Assembly: GCF_900110035.1 (NCBI RefSeq)
Contig: NZ_FOCF01000001.1
Location: 434,001 to 498,000 of the forward strand
Origin: Sphingomonas gellani
Lineage (GTDB): Bacteria > Pseudomonadota > Alphaproteobacteria > Sphingomonadales > Sphingomonadaceae
Length of the DNA: 64,000 bases
Reading direction: 5' to 3'
Shown piece after piece: positions 39,495 to 49,305 of the stretch (positions are counted from its first letter, which is position 1; the number at the start of each line of letters is the position of its first letter). Both the position numbers and the translations under genes were made by a program. Below the pieces are notes generated by a model, which was given only the letters and a program-made list of their open reading frames with translations, was not told the DNA's origin and did no database searches.

Positions 39495-40793
39495 ATGAAG
39501 TCCCCGATGGCATCCATGTCCAAGCTCGCGCTCGCCGCGGCCCTGTCGGCCGGTATCGCAGCGCCCGCGCTGTTCGCGCCTGCCGCGGCCGCCAAGAAGG
39601 AAGAAGCCAAGCCCGGTTACAAGCTGAGCCCCGCCGTGCTGAAGGTGGCGAAGCCCGCGCAGGACGCGTTGCAGGCCAACGACCTCGCCACCGCGGAGAC
39701 CAACATCGCCGCGGTCGAGGCCGGCGCGAGCACCGACGACGACAAGTATGTCGCCGCCGCGCTGCGTTACGACCTGGAACAGCGCAAGCTCGCCGCCGCG
39801 CAGCAGGCGAACCCGAATGCCGCGCTCGACGAGACGAAGCTGGCCGGCCCGCTGGCGACGCTGTACGCCAGCCCCAACACCGCGCCCGATGCCAAGGCTC
39901 GCTACGCCTATCGCCTCGGCGCGCTGAACTACAACAGCAAGAAGTATGCGGCAGCCAACCAGTATCTGCAGCAGGCGCAGCAGCTGGGATACAAGGACCC
40001 GAACCTGCCCCTGTTGCTCGTCAAGTCGAAGATCGAGGGCGGTGACGTGAAGGGTGGCCTGGCCGACCTGTCGACCGTCATCGAGCAGACCAACGCCAGC
40101 GGCCAGAAGGCGCCGGAGGATTATTATCGCTACGGCATCAGCCGCGCCAATGCCGCGAAGCTGAACCCGGAGACGATGACCTGGCTGACCCGCTACGTCC
40201 AGGCGTATCCGACCGCCAAGAACTGGCGCGACGTGGCGATCATGTTCGGACTGCAGCAGGGCTCGATCGCGACGCTGGACAAGGATCAGAAGCTGGACGT
40301 GTACCGCCTGCTCCGCATGGCGAATGCGCTGGCCGACCAGGCGCACTATCTGGACTATGCGCAGACCACGCGCGATCGTGGCCTGCCGGGTGAGACGGTG
40401 GCCGTGGTGCAGGAAGGTATCGCCAAGGGCAAGGTGCCGAACGACGCCAACACCAAGGCATTCCTCGCCACCGCCACCGCCGCCGCCAAGGCGGAGGGTT
40501 CGCTTTCCGGCCTGGAGGCGAAGGCCAAGTCCGCGGCGGACGGCAAGCTGGCATCGCAGACCGGTGACGGATATCTGGGGCAGGGCAACTGGACCAAGGC
40601 CGCGGAGCTGTACCGGCTTGCCCTGTCCAAGGGTGCGGCGAACGCGGACGCGGTGAACACGCATCTGGGCATCGCGCTGACCCATGCCGGTGACAAGGCC
40701 GGTGCGCAGGCGGCGTTCGCAGCGGTGAAGACGCAGCCGCGTGCCGACATCGCGGCACTGTGGACTGCCTATCTCAACCAGTCGGCAGCGTAA
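39495..40793 (+). CDS. Secreted tetratricopeptide-like repeat protein
   Basis: A 432-residue exported protein. ATG 39495 follows GGAGAGAAATCC and opens a signal peptide (MSKLALAAALSAGIAAPALFAPAAAA). The rest is Ala-rich paired helices with TPR-like spacing, e.g. APDAKARYAYRLGALNYNSKKYAAANQYL and NADAVNTHLGIALTHAGDKAGAQAAF. No catalytic motif is seen. It is likely a periplasmic scaffold. A strong terminator follows at 40802-40831. Confidence 0.75.
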   Translation: MKSPMASMSKLALAAALSAGIAAPALFAPAAAAKKEEAKPGYKLSPAVLKVAKPAQDALQANDLATAETNIAAVEAGASTDDDKYVAAALRYDLEQRKLAAAQQANPNAALDETKLAGPLATLYASPNTAPDAKARYAYRLGALNYNSKKYAAANQYLQQAQQLGYKDPNLPLLLVKSKIEGGDVKGGLADLSTVIEQTNASGQKAPEDYYRYGISRANAAKLNPETMTWLTRYVQAYPTAKNWRDVAIMFGLQQGSIATLDKDQKLDVYRLLRMANALADQAHYLDYAQTTRDRGLPGETVAVVQEGIAKGKVPNDANTKAFLATATAAAKAEGSLSGLEAKAKSAADGKLASQTGDGYLGQGNWTKAAELYRLALSKGAANADAVNTHLGIALTHAGDKAGAQAAFAAVKTQPRADIAALWTAYLNQSAA

Positions 40794-40801
40794 CTGAACA
40801 C

Positions 40802-40831
40802 GGAGCGGGCAGGGTCTTCCTTGCCCGCTCC
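40802..40831. terminator. Bidirectional hairpin terminator
   Basis: A perfect 10-bp stem (GGAGCGGGCA / TGCCCGCTCC) with a 10-base loop sits between the convergent repeat-protein gene (stop 40793) and the Lrp gene (stop 40840). A short T run (ccctttg) follows on the + strand. Confidence 0.75.
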
Positions 40832-40839
40832 CTTTGCCG

Positions 40840-41307
40840 TCAATCCACCTGCACCGGGATGCCGGGGATCGACTTGGCAGTGCGGATGGTCAGGGACGTC
40901 TTGACGCTCGCTACATTGGGGGCGGGCGTCAGGTGCGTGGTCAGGATTTCCTGAAAGCTTTTCAGGTCCGGGGCGACGATCTTCAGGATGAAGTCGATCT
41001 CACCATTCAGCATGTGACATTCGCGGATCTCGGCGATGGAAGCCACATGCGTCTCGAACGCGGCCAGATCGTGTTCGGCCTGACTGCGCAGCGATACCAT
41101 CGCGAACACCGTGATCGGGTATCCGAGCTTCCCCGGATCGAGTTCGGCATGATAGCCCCGGATCGCACCGGCTTCTTCAAGCGAGCGCACGCGCCGCAAG
41201 CAGGGCGGCGCCGTCAGTCCGACACGTTCGGACAGTTCCACATTGGTCATGCGCCCGTCCTCCTGCAACAGGGAGAGGATGTGGCGGTCGATGTGGTCGA
41301 GTGACAT
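40840..41307 (-). CDS. Lrp/AsnC-family transcriptional regulator
   Basis: A 155-residue regulator. The N-terminal HTH (LDHIDRHILSLLQEDGRMTNVELSERVGLTAPPCLRRVRSLE) and the C-terminal RAM domain with GEIDFILKIVAPDLKSF are typical. It likely senses an amino acid and controls its metabolism. ATG 41307 begins the conserved N-terminus; the frame opens further upstream. It is divergent from the kinase gene at 41493, with 185 bp between. Confidence 0.93.
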   Translation of the reverse strand: MSLDHIDRHILSLLQEDGRMTNVELSERVGLTAPPCLRRVRSLEEAGAIRGYHAELDPGKLGYPITVFAMVSLRSQAEHDLAAFETHVASIAEIRECHMLNGEIDFILKIVAPDLKSFQEILTTHLTPAPNVASVKTSLTIRTAKSIPGIPVQVD

Positions 41308-41492
41308 GATTTTAAGTCCGGCGAAGATGCGTGCGTGGATAGCCGCTGGCACTATCAGATAATTGCAGGAATACGCAATTGTCCCACATTGCGACGCCGG
41401 GAAAATCGCCGGTTCCTCTCCGCCGATCTGCCGCGTAAGAAGCGACGGCGAACGGGATCATCCCGCTCTCCGCTACGGGATCATGTCCGCAC

Positions 41493-43271
41493 GTGCGCTT
41501 CGACGACAGCCTGAAGACCGTTTTGTCGTCGGACATGTCGACCGGCTTCGGCGCGACGGCCGCATGGCGACAGTTGGTCGATCTGGTGGGACGGGGGCGT
41601 GTCACCTCGGACGATGCCGCGATTGCGCGCCTGCGTGTGCTTCGGCAGTCTGTGCCGACGGCGGTGAGGTCGGCGAGTGCGCGCGGACTGGCTTATGCAC
41701 GACCCGACGAACGGCTGGTCGCCTTCTTCGCGGAAGATGATCTGGCGATCGCCGCGCCGGTGCTGCGGACTGCCGATCTGGACGCGGATGCGTGGCTCTC
41801 GATCCTGCCGGCCTTGACCCCGCAACAGCGCGCGGTCCTCCGTCACCGTCGCGACCTGCCCCCGGAGACGGTGCGGGCGCTGAGCGCGTTCGGCAGCGTC
41901 GATTTCGTACTGGAGGACGGGACGCCGCAGCCGCGGGCACCCATTCCTCTCGCCGTGCCTGCTGCCCCAGAAATGCCCAGCGTGCCGAATGCGCCGTTGA
42001 CCGAGACGCCGTTCGTGGCGCTTGGCGATGTAGCGCGCGGGCTGCCGCTGGTCGCCGAAGCGTTCCGGCAGGCGACGCCCGACCTGATGCCGGTGCCGCC
42101 GGTTCCGACGGAGCCCACAGGCTACGCGATTTCCGATCTGGTCGCGCGGATCGACGCGTTCACCCGTCAGCGCGAGGACGGACGGCCGTCCGACGCACCG
42201 GAGGCCGCGCCATCCGTGCCCGCCGCGACGTCGTTCCGGTTCGAAACCGATGCGAAGGGGATCATCCGCTGGACCGATCCGACCGCACGGCCGGTACTGA
42301 TCGGGCTGTCGATCGCGGCAGCGGAAGAAGGGATCGTGCAGGTCGATGGCGCGGTCCTGGGCGCTTTCCGCAGGCGGACCCGCTTTTGCGATGCCCGCCT
42401 GGAGGTCGAGGGTTCGTCGCCGCTTGCAGGATCGTGGCGGATCGGAGGAGCGCCGGCGTTCGAGGAATCCTCGGGCCGTTTCATCGGCTTTGTGTGCAGT
42501 GCGCGCCGGCCGCGCGCCGACGAATCCGCGGATCGCGCCGACCGCCGCCGTCCAGGCGGCGAGTCGCTTCGCCAGCTCATGCACGAATTGCGCACACCGA
42601 CGCATGCCATCGCCGGCTTCGCCGAGTTGATCGAGAGCGAGTTGCTCGGGCCAATCTCTCCCACTTACCGCGCGCGTGCAGGCACGATCCGCGCGCATGC
42701 CGCCGACCTGCTCGCCACGATTGAGGATCTGGACACCGCCGCCAGGATCGAAGGCGACGCGCTGGAACTTCGCCCAGCCGCAGTCGCGATCGAGCCGATC
42801 GTCCGCGACATCCTCGCCGACCTGCAACCGCTCGCCGCGTTGCGCGGTACGGTGCCCCTGCTTTCGGTCGCGCCCGATCTGCCAGCGGCCAGCGGTGACG
42901 CGCGTGCCGTGGAACGCGTCATCGCCCGCCTGCTCGCGACCGCGATCTCCAGCGGCGCATCCGGCGAACGGATCGGCGTCGACGTCGCGGGGGCCATCGG
43001 CGGCGTGAGTATCGCCATCGATCGACCGCGCGGACTGAGCGGCGTGCCCGACGGGGAGGATGCACTGCTGACCCTGGATGACGTGACGCCGGTCGGAGAA
43101 TTGATGGAGGGGGTGCACGGCGTCCCATTGCTCGGCGCCACATTCGCGCTGCGCCTGGCGCACAATCTGGCGCGCGAACTGGGCGGCGCCCTGACGGTCG
43201 GCCCAGATCGCTTGACATTGCGCCTTCCCGCCGCCGTAGATCACGTCATGGGGCAGACGACGACCATCTGA
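41493..43271 (+). CDS. Sensor histidine kinase with degenerate ATPase domain
   Basis: A 592-residue protein. An Ala/Pro-rich N-terminal region without TM helices leads to a PAS-like segment (SFRFETDAKGIIRWTDP), then a HisKA domain with His364 in LMHELRTPTHAIAGFAEL. The ATPase domain lacks the two N-box asparagines (RLLATAISSG instead of NLLxNA) and the normal DxGxG box (IDRPRGLSG), while a G2-like LLGATFALRLAHNLARELGG remains. Kinase activity is therefore doubtful; it may be a signalling scaffold or phosphatase. The start is GTG 41493. The deacetylase gene begins one base after the stop, so they are co-translated. Confidence 0.8.
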   Translation: MRFDDSLKTVLSSDMSTGFGATAAWRQLVDLVGRGRVTSDDAAIARLRVLRQSVPTAVRSASARGLAYARPDERLVAFFAEDDLAIAAPVLRTADLDADAWLSILPALTPQQRAVLRHRRDLPPETVRALSAFGSVDFVLEDGTPQPRAPIPLAVPAAPEMPSVPNAPLTETPFVALGDVARGLPLVAEAFRQATPDLMPVPPVPTEPTGYAISDLVARIDAFTRQREDGRPSDAPEAAPSVPAATSFRFETDAKGIIRWTDPTARPVLIGLSIAAAEEGIVQVDGAVLGAFRRRTRFCDARLEVEGSSPLAGSWRIGGAPAFEESSGRFIGFVCSARRPRADESADRADRRRPGGESLRQLMHELRTPTHAIAGFAELIESELLGPISPTYRARAGTIRAHAADLLATIEDLDTAARIEGDALELRPAAVAIEPIVRDILADLQPLAALRGTVPLLSVAPDLPAASGDARAVERVIARLLATAISSGASGERIGVDVAGAIGGVSIAIDRPRGLSGVPDGEDALLTLDDVTPVGELMEGVHGVPLLGATFALRLAHNLARELGGALTVGPDRLTLRLPAAVDHVMGQTTTI

Positions 43272-43272
43272 C

Positions 43273-44277
43273 GTGACACAGGCGCGCGCGTCGCTCCCAT
43301 ACCGGCCGCCCGCGCCCGATCCGGACGAGCTGGTGTGCTGGCCAGCGGATTTCGGCACCCGCTTTACCCTGTTCTGCGACGTCGAGGAGGAGTTCGACTG
43401 GCGCGCATCCCTGTCGCGGGACGGCTGGTCGACGACGGCAATGTCGGCCTTCCCGGACGCGCACCGACGCTTCGCCGGGCTGGACATGCCGCTTGCCTGC
43501 ATGGTGGATTACGCGGTCGCTGCCGATCCAACTGCCGCCGACTATCTGGCGAGCGTCAGAGACGATCCCCGTTGCGCGATTGGGGCACAGCTTCACCCCT
43601 GGGTCACGCCGCCGTTCGAGGAAGCGGTAACCCCGTTCAACAGCTATGCGGGCAATCTGCCCCCCTCGCTGGAAGCCGCAAAGATCGCGACGCTGACCGA
43701 CACCATAGCCACCAGGTTTGGACGGCCACCTGTCGCCTATCGCGCCGGGCGGTACGGTATCGGGCCCGACACCCTGAGCGTGCTGGCGGCCCTGGGCTAT
43801 CGCCTCGATACGTCGGTGCGCGCCGCCTATGACTATCGTGCCGATGGCGGTCCCGATTTCCGGGCGATCGGATCGTCCGCCTATCGCCGCGATCGTGTGA
43901 TCGAACTCCCGTTCACGACCGTGCACACCGGCATGCTTCGCGGTCGCGGTGCGTCCTTGTACCGACGGGCCGCAGGGTTCCCACACGGCCCGGGCGTCTT
44001 GGTTCGCCTGGGCCTCGTGCAACGCGTATCGCTGACGCCGGAGGACATGCCGCTTCGCGCGGCGTTGGAGGCCGTCACGGTCGCAGTGGGCGAGGGCACG
44101 CGCCTGCTCACATTTTCCTTCCATTCGCCCTCGCTGGCGCCCGGCCATACACCCTATGTTCGGGATGCAGCCGATCTTGCGGCCTTTTGGCGGTGGTGGG
44201 ACGCGATGGCAGAGCGGCTGGTCAGACTTGGCGTGCGGTCTGCATCTTTGAACGAGATTCTGAACGCCGCTGGCTGA
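43273..44277 (+). CDS. Polysaccharide deacetylase-like protein
   Basis: A 334-residue cytoplasmic-looking protein of the NodB-like family. Features are FTLFCDVEEEFDW (the Asp of the metal site), IGAQLHPWVTPPFEE (HPW) and AYRAGRYGIGPDTL. The normal H-x3-H metal motif is shortened to HPW, as in WalW-type deacetylases. It may modify a cell-surface sugar. The GTG start one base after the kinase stop and the lack of a signal peptide tie it to the upstream kinase-like gene. Confidence 0.78.
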   Translation: MTQARASLPYRPPAPDPDELVCWPADFGTRFTLFCDVEEEFDWRASLSRDGWSTTAMSAFPDAHRRFAGLDMPLACMVDYAVAADPTAADYLASVRDDPRCAIGAQLHPWVTPPFEEAVTPFNSYAGNLPPSLEAAKIATLTDTIATRFGRPPVAYRAGRYGIGPDTLSVLAALGYRLDTSVRAAYDYRADGGPDFRAIGSSAYRRDRVIELPFTTVHTGMLRGRGASLYRRAAGFPHGPGVLVRLGLVQRVSLTPEDMPLRAALEAVTVAVGEGTRLLTFSFHSPSLAPGHTPYVRDAADLAAFWRWWDAMAERLVRLGVRSASLNEILNAAG

Positions 44278-44361
44278 CCTAGAGCCTGCGACCGCAAAGA
44301 CCTTAGCGGAACGGCCTGTTACCGTTCTACGCCAACCCAGCGTCCGAGCGGAACGAGACTG

Positions 44362-45096
44362 TCAGCGCAGGCTCGCGATCGTTTGCAGGACAGACGCCGC
44401 CAGTTCGCGGCGGCAGATCAGCAGGTCGGGCAGCAACGGGTCCGCACAATTGTAGATCAACGGCGAGCCGTCGACCCGAGACGCATGAAGGCCCGCCGCC
44501 ATGGCGACAGCGGCCGGGGCGCAATTGTCCCATTCATACTGCCCGCCCTCATGCAAGTAGATGTCGGCGTCGCCGTCCACGACCGCCATCGCCTTTGCGC
44601 CGGCTGAACCCATGGTGAGCGTGTCAGCCCCGATCCGCTCCGCCACATGCAGAGCCAGGTCCGGGCACCGGCTGCGGCTGACGATCAGGCGCGGGCGCGT
44701 GGAGCGCTTGACCGGCACTGGCATCGCAAGATCGGTCGAATAGACACGGTCGCGTGCCGGCACCGCCACGGCCCCTTCGAAGGGGCGACCATCGACGGCT
44801 AGCGCAACGTGCACCGCCCAATCGTCCCGTCCGGAGGCATACTCGCGCGTGCCGTCGAGGGGATCGACGATCCACACGCGCGAACCGCCGCATCGGCGCG
44901 GATCGTCGCGCGATTCCTCAGACAACACGAAATCCGCCGGCCGTTCCTCGCGGAGCCCGGCCAGGATCAGGCTGTTGGCCTCTCGATCGCCCAGATCGCC
45001 CAACGATTTGCCGGTACAGTTCCCCGCACTACGCAGGTCGAGGAGCAGCCGGCCGGCCTGCATGGCCAGATGCCGGGCGAGTGCCGCGTCGCTCAC
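44362..45096 (-). CDS. cysQ: 3'(2'),5'-bisphosphate nucleotidase CysQ
   Basis: A 244-residue Mg-dependent phosphatase that removes the 3'-phosphate from PAP made in sulfate activation. The motifs [20 protein letters not shown] and [11 protein letters not shown] are the metal-binding sites of the inositol monophosphatase fold. The last four bases of cysNC overlap its start (ATGA), so it belongs to the cysD-cysNC-cysQ operon. Confidence 0.95.
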   Translation of the reverse strand: MSDAALARHLAMQAGRLLLDLRSAGNCTGKSLGDLGDREANSLILAGLREERPADFVLSEESRDDPRRCGGSRVWIVDPLDGTREYASGRDDWAVHVALAVDGRPFEGAVAVPARDRVYSTDLAMPVPVKRSTRPRLIVSRSRCPDLALHVAERIGADTLTMGSAGAKAMAVVDGDADIYLHEGGQYEWDNCAPAAVAMAAGLHASRVDGSPLIYNCADPLLPDLLICRRELAASVLQTIASLR

Positions 45097-47006
45097 AGGT
45101 CGTGGGTCCAGACGCCCATCACATGCTCGACGATCCGCGCGGCGGCGGCGTCGGCATCCTCGGTCGCGGTATCGACGCGGATCTCCGCGGCGAACGGTGG
45201 TTCATAGGGGCTGGTGATGCCGGTGAAGTGTGCGATCTCTCCGGCACGCGCCTTGGCGTACAGGCCCTTCGCATCGCGCCGCTCCGCCTCCGCCAATGCG
45301 GTGTCAACGAAGATCTCCACGAACTCGCCCTCCGGCATCATCCGGCGCACCATGTCGCGTTCTGCGCGAAAGGGCGAGATAAAGGCGGTCAGCACGATCA
45401 GACCGGCATCGGCCATCAGGCGCGCGACCTCCCCAATCCGGCGGATATTCTCCGTCCGGTCGGCATCGGTAAAGCTCAAATCCTTGTTCAGGCCGTGGCG
45501 GATATTGTCCCCGTCGAGCAGGAAGGTGTGACGGCCAAGCGCATGCAGCCGCCTTTCGACAAGGGCGGCGATCGTGGACTTGCCCGCGCCGGACAGGCCG
45601 GTGAACCACAGGATGCGGGGCGATTGCCCTTTCTGCGCCGCATGCGCCTCCCGCGTCACATGCGCGTCCTGCCAGTGGACGTGCTCAACGGCGCGCACGA
45701 CCCGGCGGACCAGGCCGGCGGCGACGGTGGCGTTGTCGGCGCGGTCGATCAGGACGAAACCGCCCAGTTCCGCGCCCAGGTGAAAGGCCTCGAACACGAT
45801 CCGCCGATCCAGGTGCACGGTGACCACGCCGATGTCGTTGAGCGACAGGGTCGCGGCGGCCTCCTCGCGCTGGGTGTCGACATCAATCACATGGTCGGGG
45901 GCGGACAGCGTTGCACCGACCAGCTGGGCACCGAGCTTCAGCAGGTAGCCGCGACCCGGCACCATCGGCCGGTCCGCCATCCATACCAGCGTCGCCTCCA
46001 GCCGATCCGTGACCTCCGGCGGATCGTCCGCCGCAGCGATGACGTCGCCGCGCGAGCAATCGACCTCGTCCGCCAGCACCAATGTCACCGACTCGCCCGC
46101 AACCGCCTGCGGCCGATCACCGCCGTAGGCGACGATGCGCGCGACGCGACTGGTGCGGCCGGAGGGAACGATGCGGACGGGATCGCCCGGACGCACGGTG
46201 CCCGCCGCGATCATGCCGGCAAAGCCCCGGAAATCCAGGTTGGGGCGGTTGACCCATTGCACCGGCAGCCGGAGCGGGCGGGTCGCGGCACGATCCGCCT
46301 CCACCGGCAACCGCTCCAGATGCCCGAGCAGCGTCGGTCCGTCATACCAAGGCATGTCCGCGCCGGGTTCGACGATGTTCGCGCCCGTCAGCCCGGACAC
46401 GGGGATCGCCGTGAACGCCTCGATGCCGATGCTTTCGGCAAAGGTGCGGTAATCGGCGACGATGGCATTGAACACGGCGGCGTCGTTGTCGACCAGATCC
46501 ATCTTGTTGACCGCCAGCACCAGGTTGCGGATGCCGACCAGATGGACCAGCCGGCTGTGCCGCCGCGTCTGTGTCAGCACGCCCTTGCGCGCATCGATCA
46601 GGATCACGGCGGCGTCGGCGGTCGATGCGCCCGTCACCATGTTGCGGGTATATTGCTCGTGCCCCGGCGTATCCGCGACGATGAACTTGCGGTTGGCGGT
46701 CGCGAAGAAGCGGTACGCGACATCAATGGTGATGCCCTGTTCGCGTTCCGCCGCCAGTCCGTCGACCAGCAGCGCGAAGTCGATCGCATCACCCTGCGTC
46801 CCCATGCGGCGGGAGTCGCGGGCCAGCGCGTCCAGTTGATCGGCGAAGACCGCGCGCGTATCGTGCAGCAGGCGGCCGATCAGCGTCGACTTGCCGTCAT
46901 CCACCGAACCGCACGTGATGAAGCGCAGCATCGACTTGCCGGCATGAGCATCGAGATAAGCAGAGATGTCGGCGGCGACGAGCGCGTCGGGTTGATAGGC
47001 GCTCAT
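45093..47006 (-). CDS. cysNC: Fused sulfate adenylyltransferase subunit 1 / APS kinase
   Basis: A 637-residue fusion. The N-terminal GTPase (CysN) has P-loop GSVDDGKST at 33-41, [11 protein letters not shown] and NKMDLVDND. The APS kinase (CysC) starts near residue 455 with GLSGAGKST and [18 protein letters not shown]. It makes APS with CysD and then PAPS. The start codon overlaps the cysD stop (TGATG). Fusion of these domains is common in alphaproteobacteria. Confidence 0.97.
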   Translation of the reverse strand: MSAYQPDALVAADISAYLDAHAGKSMLRFITCGSVDDGKSTLIGRLLHDTRAVFADQLDALARDSRRMGTQGDAIDFALLVDGLAAEREQGITIDVAYRFFATANRKFIVADTPGHEQYTRNMVTGASTADAAVILIDARKGVLTQTRRHSRLVHLVGIRNLVLAVNKMDLVDNDAAVFNAIVADYRTFAESIGIEAFTAIPVSGLTGANIVEPGADMPWYDGPTLLGHLERLPVEADRAATRPLRLPVQWVNRPNLDFRGFAGMIAAGTVRPGDPVRIVPSGRTSRVARIVAYGGDRPQAVAGESVTLVLADEVDCSRGDVIAAADDPPEVTDRLEATLVWMADRPMVPGRGYLLKLGAQLVGATLSAPDHVIDVDTQREEAAATLSLNDIGVVTVHLDRRIVFEAFHLGAELGGFVLIDRADNATVAAGLVRRVVRAVEHVHWQDAHVTREAHAAQKGQSPRILWFTGLSGAGKSTIAALVERRLHALGRHTFLLDGDNIRHGLNKDLSFTDADRTENIRRIGEVARLMADAGLIVLTAFISPFRAERDMVRRMMPEGEFVEIFVDTALAEAERRDAKGLYAKARAGEIAHFTGITSPYEPPFAAEIRVDTATEDADAAAARIVEHVMGVWTHDL

Positions 47007-47905
47007 CAGAAATACCCCTCGCGTTTCTTCTGCTCCATGCTGGCTGCGGAGTCATGGTCGATCGCCCGGCCCTGGCGCTCGGATGTGGTGGTGAGCAGCA
47101 TCTCCTGCACCACATCGGCCAGCGTGGCGGCGTGGCTCTCGACCGCGCCGGTCAGCGGGTAGCAGCCGAGCGTGCGGAAGCGGATGTGGCGCTCGACCGG
47201 CACCTCGCCGGGGCGGAGCGGAAAGCGGTCGTCATCGACCATCAGCAACATGTCATCCCGCCGGACGGTCGGACGGGGCGCGGCGAAGTAGAGCGGGACG
47301 ATCTCGATCCCCTCGGCCATGATGTATTGCCAGATGTCCAGCTCGGTCCAGTTAGACAGGGGAAAGACGCGAATGCTCTCTCCCTTCGCGTGCCGCGTAT
47401 TGTAGAGCCGCCACAATTCCGGTCGCTGCGACTTTGGGTCCCAGCCATGGCTGGCTGTGCGGAAGGAGAAGATGCGCTCCTTCGCCCGGCTCTTCTCCTC
47501 GTCGCGCCGGGCACCGCCGAACGCCGCGTCGAACCCGCCGGCGGTCAGCGCCTGTTTCAGCCCCTCGGTCTTCCACATGTCGGTATGGCGGGAACCGTGA
47601 TCGAACGGGTTGATGCCCAGCGCCTCCGCCTCCGGGTTGCGGTGCACGATCAGCGTCATGCCGGCATCCGCTGCCGCACGGTCGCGCAACGCGTACATGT
47701 CCCGGAACTTCCAGGTCGTATCGACATGGAGCAGGGGAAAGGGCGGCGTGGCGGGATAGAAGGCCTTGCGCGCCAGATGCAGCATCACCGCCGAATCCTT
47801 GCCGACGGAATACAGCATAACCGGCCGCTCCGCCTCCGCGACCACCTCGCGCATGATGTGGATGCTCTCGGCTTCCAGCCGCTGAAGATGGGTGAGACCG
47901 ACCAT
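47006..47905 (-). CDS. cysD: Sulfate adenylyltransferase subunit 2
   Basis: A 299-residue PP-loop ATP sulfurylase subunit. The loop is [18 protein letters not shown]; conserved segments follow: [32 protein letters not shown] and [14 protein letters not shown]. It adenylylates sulfate, with CysN hydrolysing GTP to drive the reaction. It heads the cysD-cysNC-cysQ operon. Confidence 0.97.
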   Translation of the reverse strand: MVGLTHLQRLEAESIHIMREVVAEAERPVMLYSVGKDSAVMLHLARKAFYPATPPFPLLHVDTTWKFRDMYALRDRAAADAGMTLIVHRNPEAEALGINPFDHGSRHTDMWKTEGLKQALTAGGFDAAFGGARRDEEKSRAKERIFSFRTASHGWDPKSQRPELWRLYNTRHAKGESIRVFPLSNWTELDIWQYIMAEGIEIVPLYFAAPRPTVRRDDMLLMVDDDRFPLRPGEVPVERHIRFRTLGCYPLTGAVESHAATLADVVQEMLLTTTSERQGRAIDHDSAASMEQKKREGYF

Positions 47906-47961
47906 GGGCGTAGCATGTAGTGCGGCCCGCCGCCCGTTTGGTGCAACTTATCCTGTTGGGC

Positions 47962-48189
47962 TCAATAGCCGTCGCGGTCGCGTGCCTCGCGCTCCAGCGA
48001 ATCGAGGATGCGCGCGCCGGCCATGAACACCGCGATCGGGCAGGCGGCGAACAGCAGCTTGCCGCCCCAGCCAGGATACTGTCCCAGATAATGGATGCCC
48101 CGTTCCACAGCGCCCAGGCCCAGGCCATAGATGACGAGGAACGCCTCGAACTTGGTCTTGATGACGAACAGGCGGCCGATGCGGTTCAT
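47962..48189 (-). CDS. Small predicted membrane protein
   Basis: A 75-residue protein with two probable TM segments (FEAFLVIYGLGLGAVERGIHYL and KLLFAACPIAVFMAGARIL) and a charged tail ending EREARDRDGY. I do not recognise a named family. It lies 56 bp upstream of cysD on the same strand and could be cotranscribed. Confidence 0.6.
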   Translation of the reverse strand: MNRIGRLFVIKTKFEAFLVIYGLGLGAVERGIHYLGQYPGWGGKLLFAACPIAVFMAGARILDSLEREARDRDGY

Positions 48190-48291
48190 GCCGTGTCAGA
48201 AGCAAGGCGTGCGCCAAGCCCGGATTCGCTTACGTTAAACGCTGGATAACCATCCAACTGTCAGATTTTCCGACACGGGAAAGGCGGTACG

Positions 48292-49305
48292 TCACACCCG
48301 AGCGACATGGGTCAGCCGGTCGCCGGCCGCGACGCGTAGCGCCTGTGCGCACGCTTCCGGCAACATCACGCCATTCTCGCTTTCCTGGACACAGCCAAGC
48401 GTGCAGCGAAAATCCGCCAGCTCGCCCGCCGCGATCAGCGACTCCGTGCCGCCCTCCGCCACGCCGACGAAGCGTGCGTCCTTCGCGTCCTGAATCGAGC
48501 GGAGCTGGTCTGTCCGTGCGATCATCGTCGGGCCGCCATCGAAGATGTCGACATAGTTCTCGAACGCGAAGCCCTCATTCTCCAGCATGCGCATCGCGGC
48601 GCGGCCGGACGGATGGGGCATGCCGATGACGCTCCGCGCGTGCTCGGTCAGCATGGCGGTGTAGATCGGATGCTTCGGCATCAGGTCGGCGATGAACTGG
48701 TGCCCGTTGACCGCATTGAAGCTGTCCGCCTCCTGAAAGCTCATCGCGAAGAAGCGGCCGGCCAGCCCGTCCCAGAATGGCGATCCGCCCGCTTCATCCA
48801 TGACCCCGCGCAATTCGGCTAGGATGCGATCGGCGAAGCGCGCACGGTGCGCGCGGATGAACAGGTACCGGCTTCGCGCCAGAAGCAGGCCCAGGCCGCT
48901 TGCCCGCTCACCCGGATGCAGGAACAGGCCGCCGACCTCGCTCGCCCCCTCCAGATCGGTCGCCAGCGTCAGCATCTCGGCCCGAAAGGTGCGGTCGAGT
49001 TCGCGGCTGTGCTGGGTCAGCGTGCCCAGCCGATAGCTGTAGAATGGGTGTCGCTGGCCGACGCTGGTGAAAATCTGGCAGGTGCCGCGGACCTCGCCCG
49101 TCTTCACATTCTCCAGGATCAGGACGAACAACTCGTCCTGCGGTTGCGCATCCTTGTGCAAAAAGGCGGCGTCGCTGCGCTCCAGCTTCGCGCGTAGCGC
49201 GCGGCGATCGGGCGGCAGGTTGGTGAAGCCACCGCCGGTCAGCTTCGCCATTTCGTAGAGATGAGGCAGGTCGCGCTCGGTCGCGGCGCGGATCACATGG
49301 GTCAT
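48292..49305 (-). CDS. astA: Arginine N-succinyltransferase
   Basis: A 337-residue GNAT-type enzyme that puts succinyl from succinyl-CoA on arginine, the first step of the AST pathway. Diagnostic are IRAATERDLPHLYEMAKLTGGGFTNLPPDR, SYRLGTLTQHS and GGLFLHPGERASGLG. It overlaps the upstream M20 hydrolase by four bases. The other ast genes (B, C, D, E) are not in the window. Confidence 0.94.
   Translation of the reverse strand: MTHVIRAATERDLPHLYEMAKLTGGGFTNLPPDRRALRAKLERSDAAFLHKDAQPQDELFVLILENVKTGEVRGTCQIFTSVGQRHPFYSYRLGTLTQHSRELDRTFRAEMLTLATDLEGASEVGGLFLHPGERASGLGLLLARSRYLFIRAHRARFADRILAELRGVMDEAGGSPFWDGLAGRFFAMSFQEADSFNAVNGHQFIADLMPKHPIYTAMLTEHARSVIGMPHPSGRAAMRMLENEGFAFENYVDIFDGGPTMIARTDQLRSIQDAKDARFVGVAEGGTESLIAAGELADFRCTLGCVQESENGVMLPEACAQALRVAAGDRLTHVARV

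Noticed and set aside
44309-44327. Hairpin GAACGG/CCGTTC between the deacetylase and cysQ as a terminator
   Set aside because: The stem is only 6 bp and no T-tract follows on either strand.
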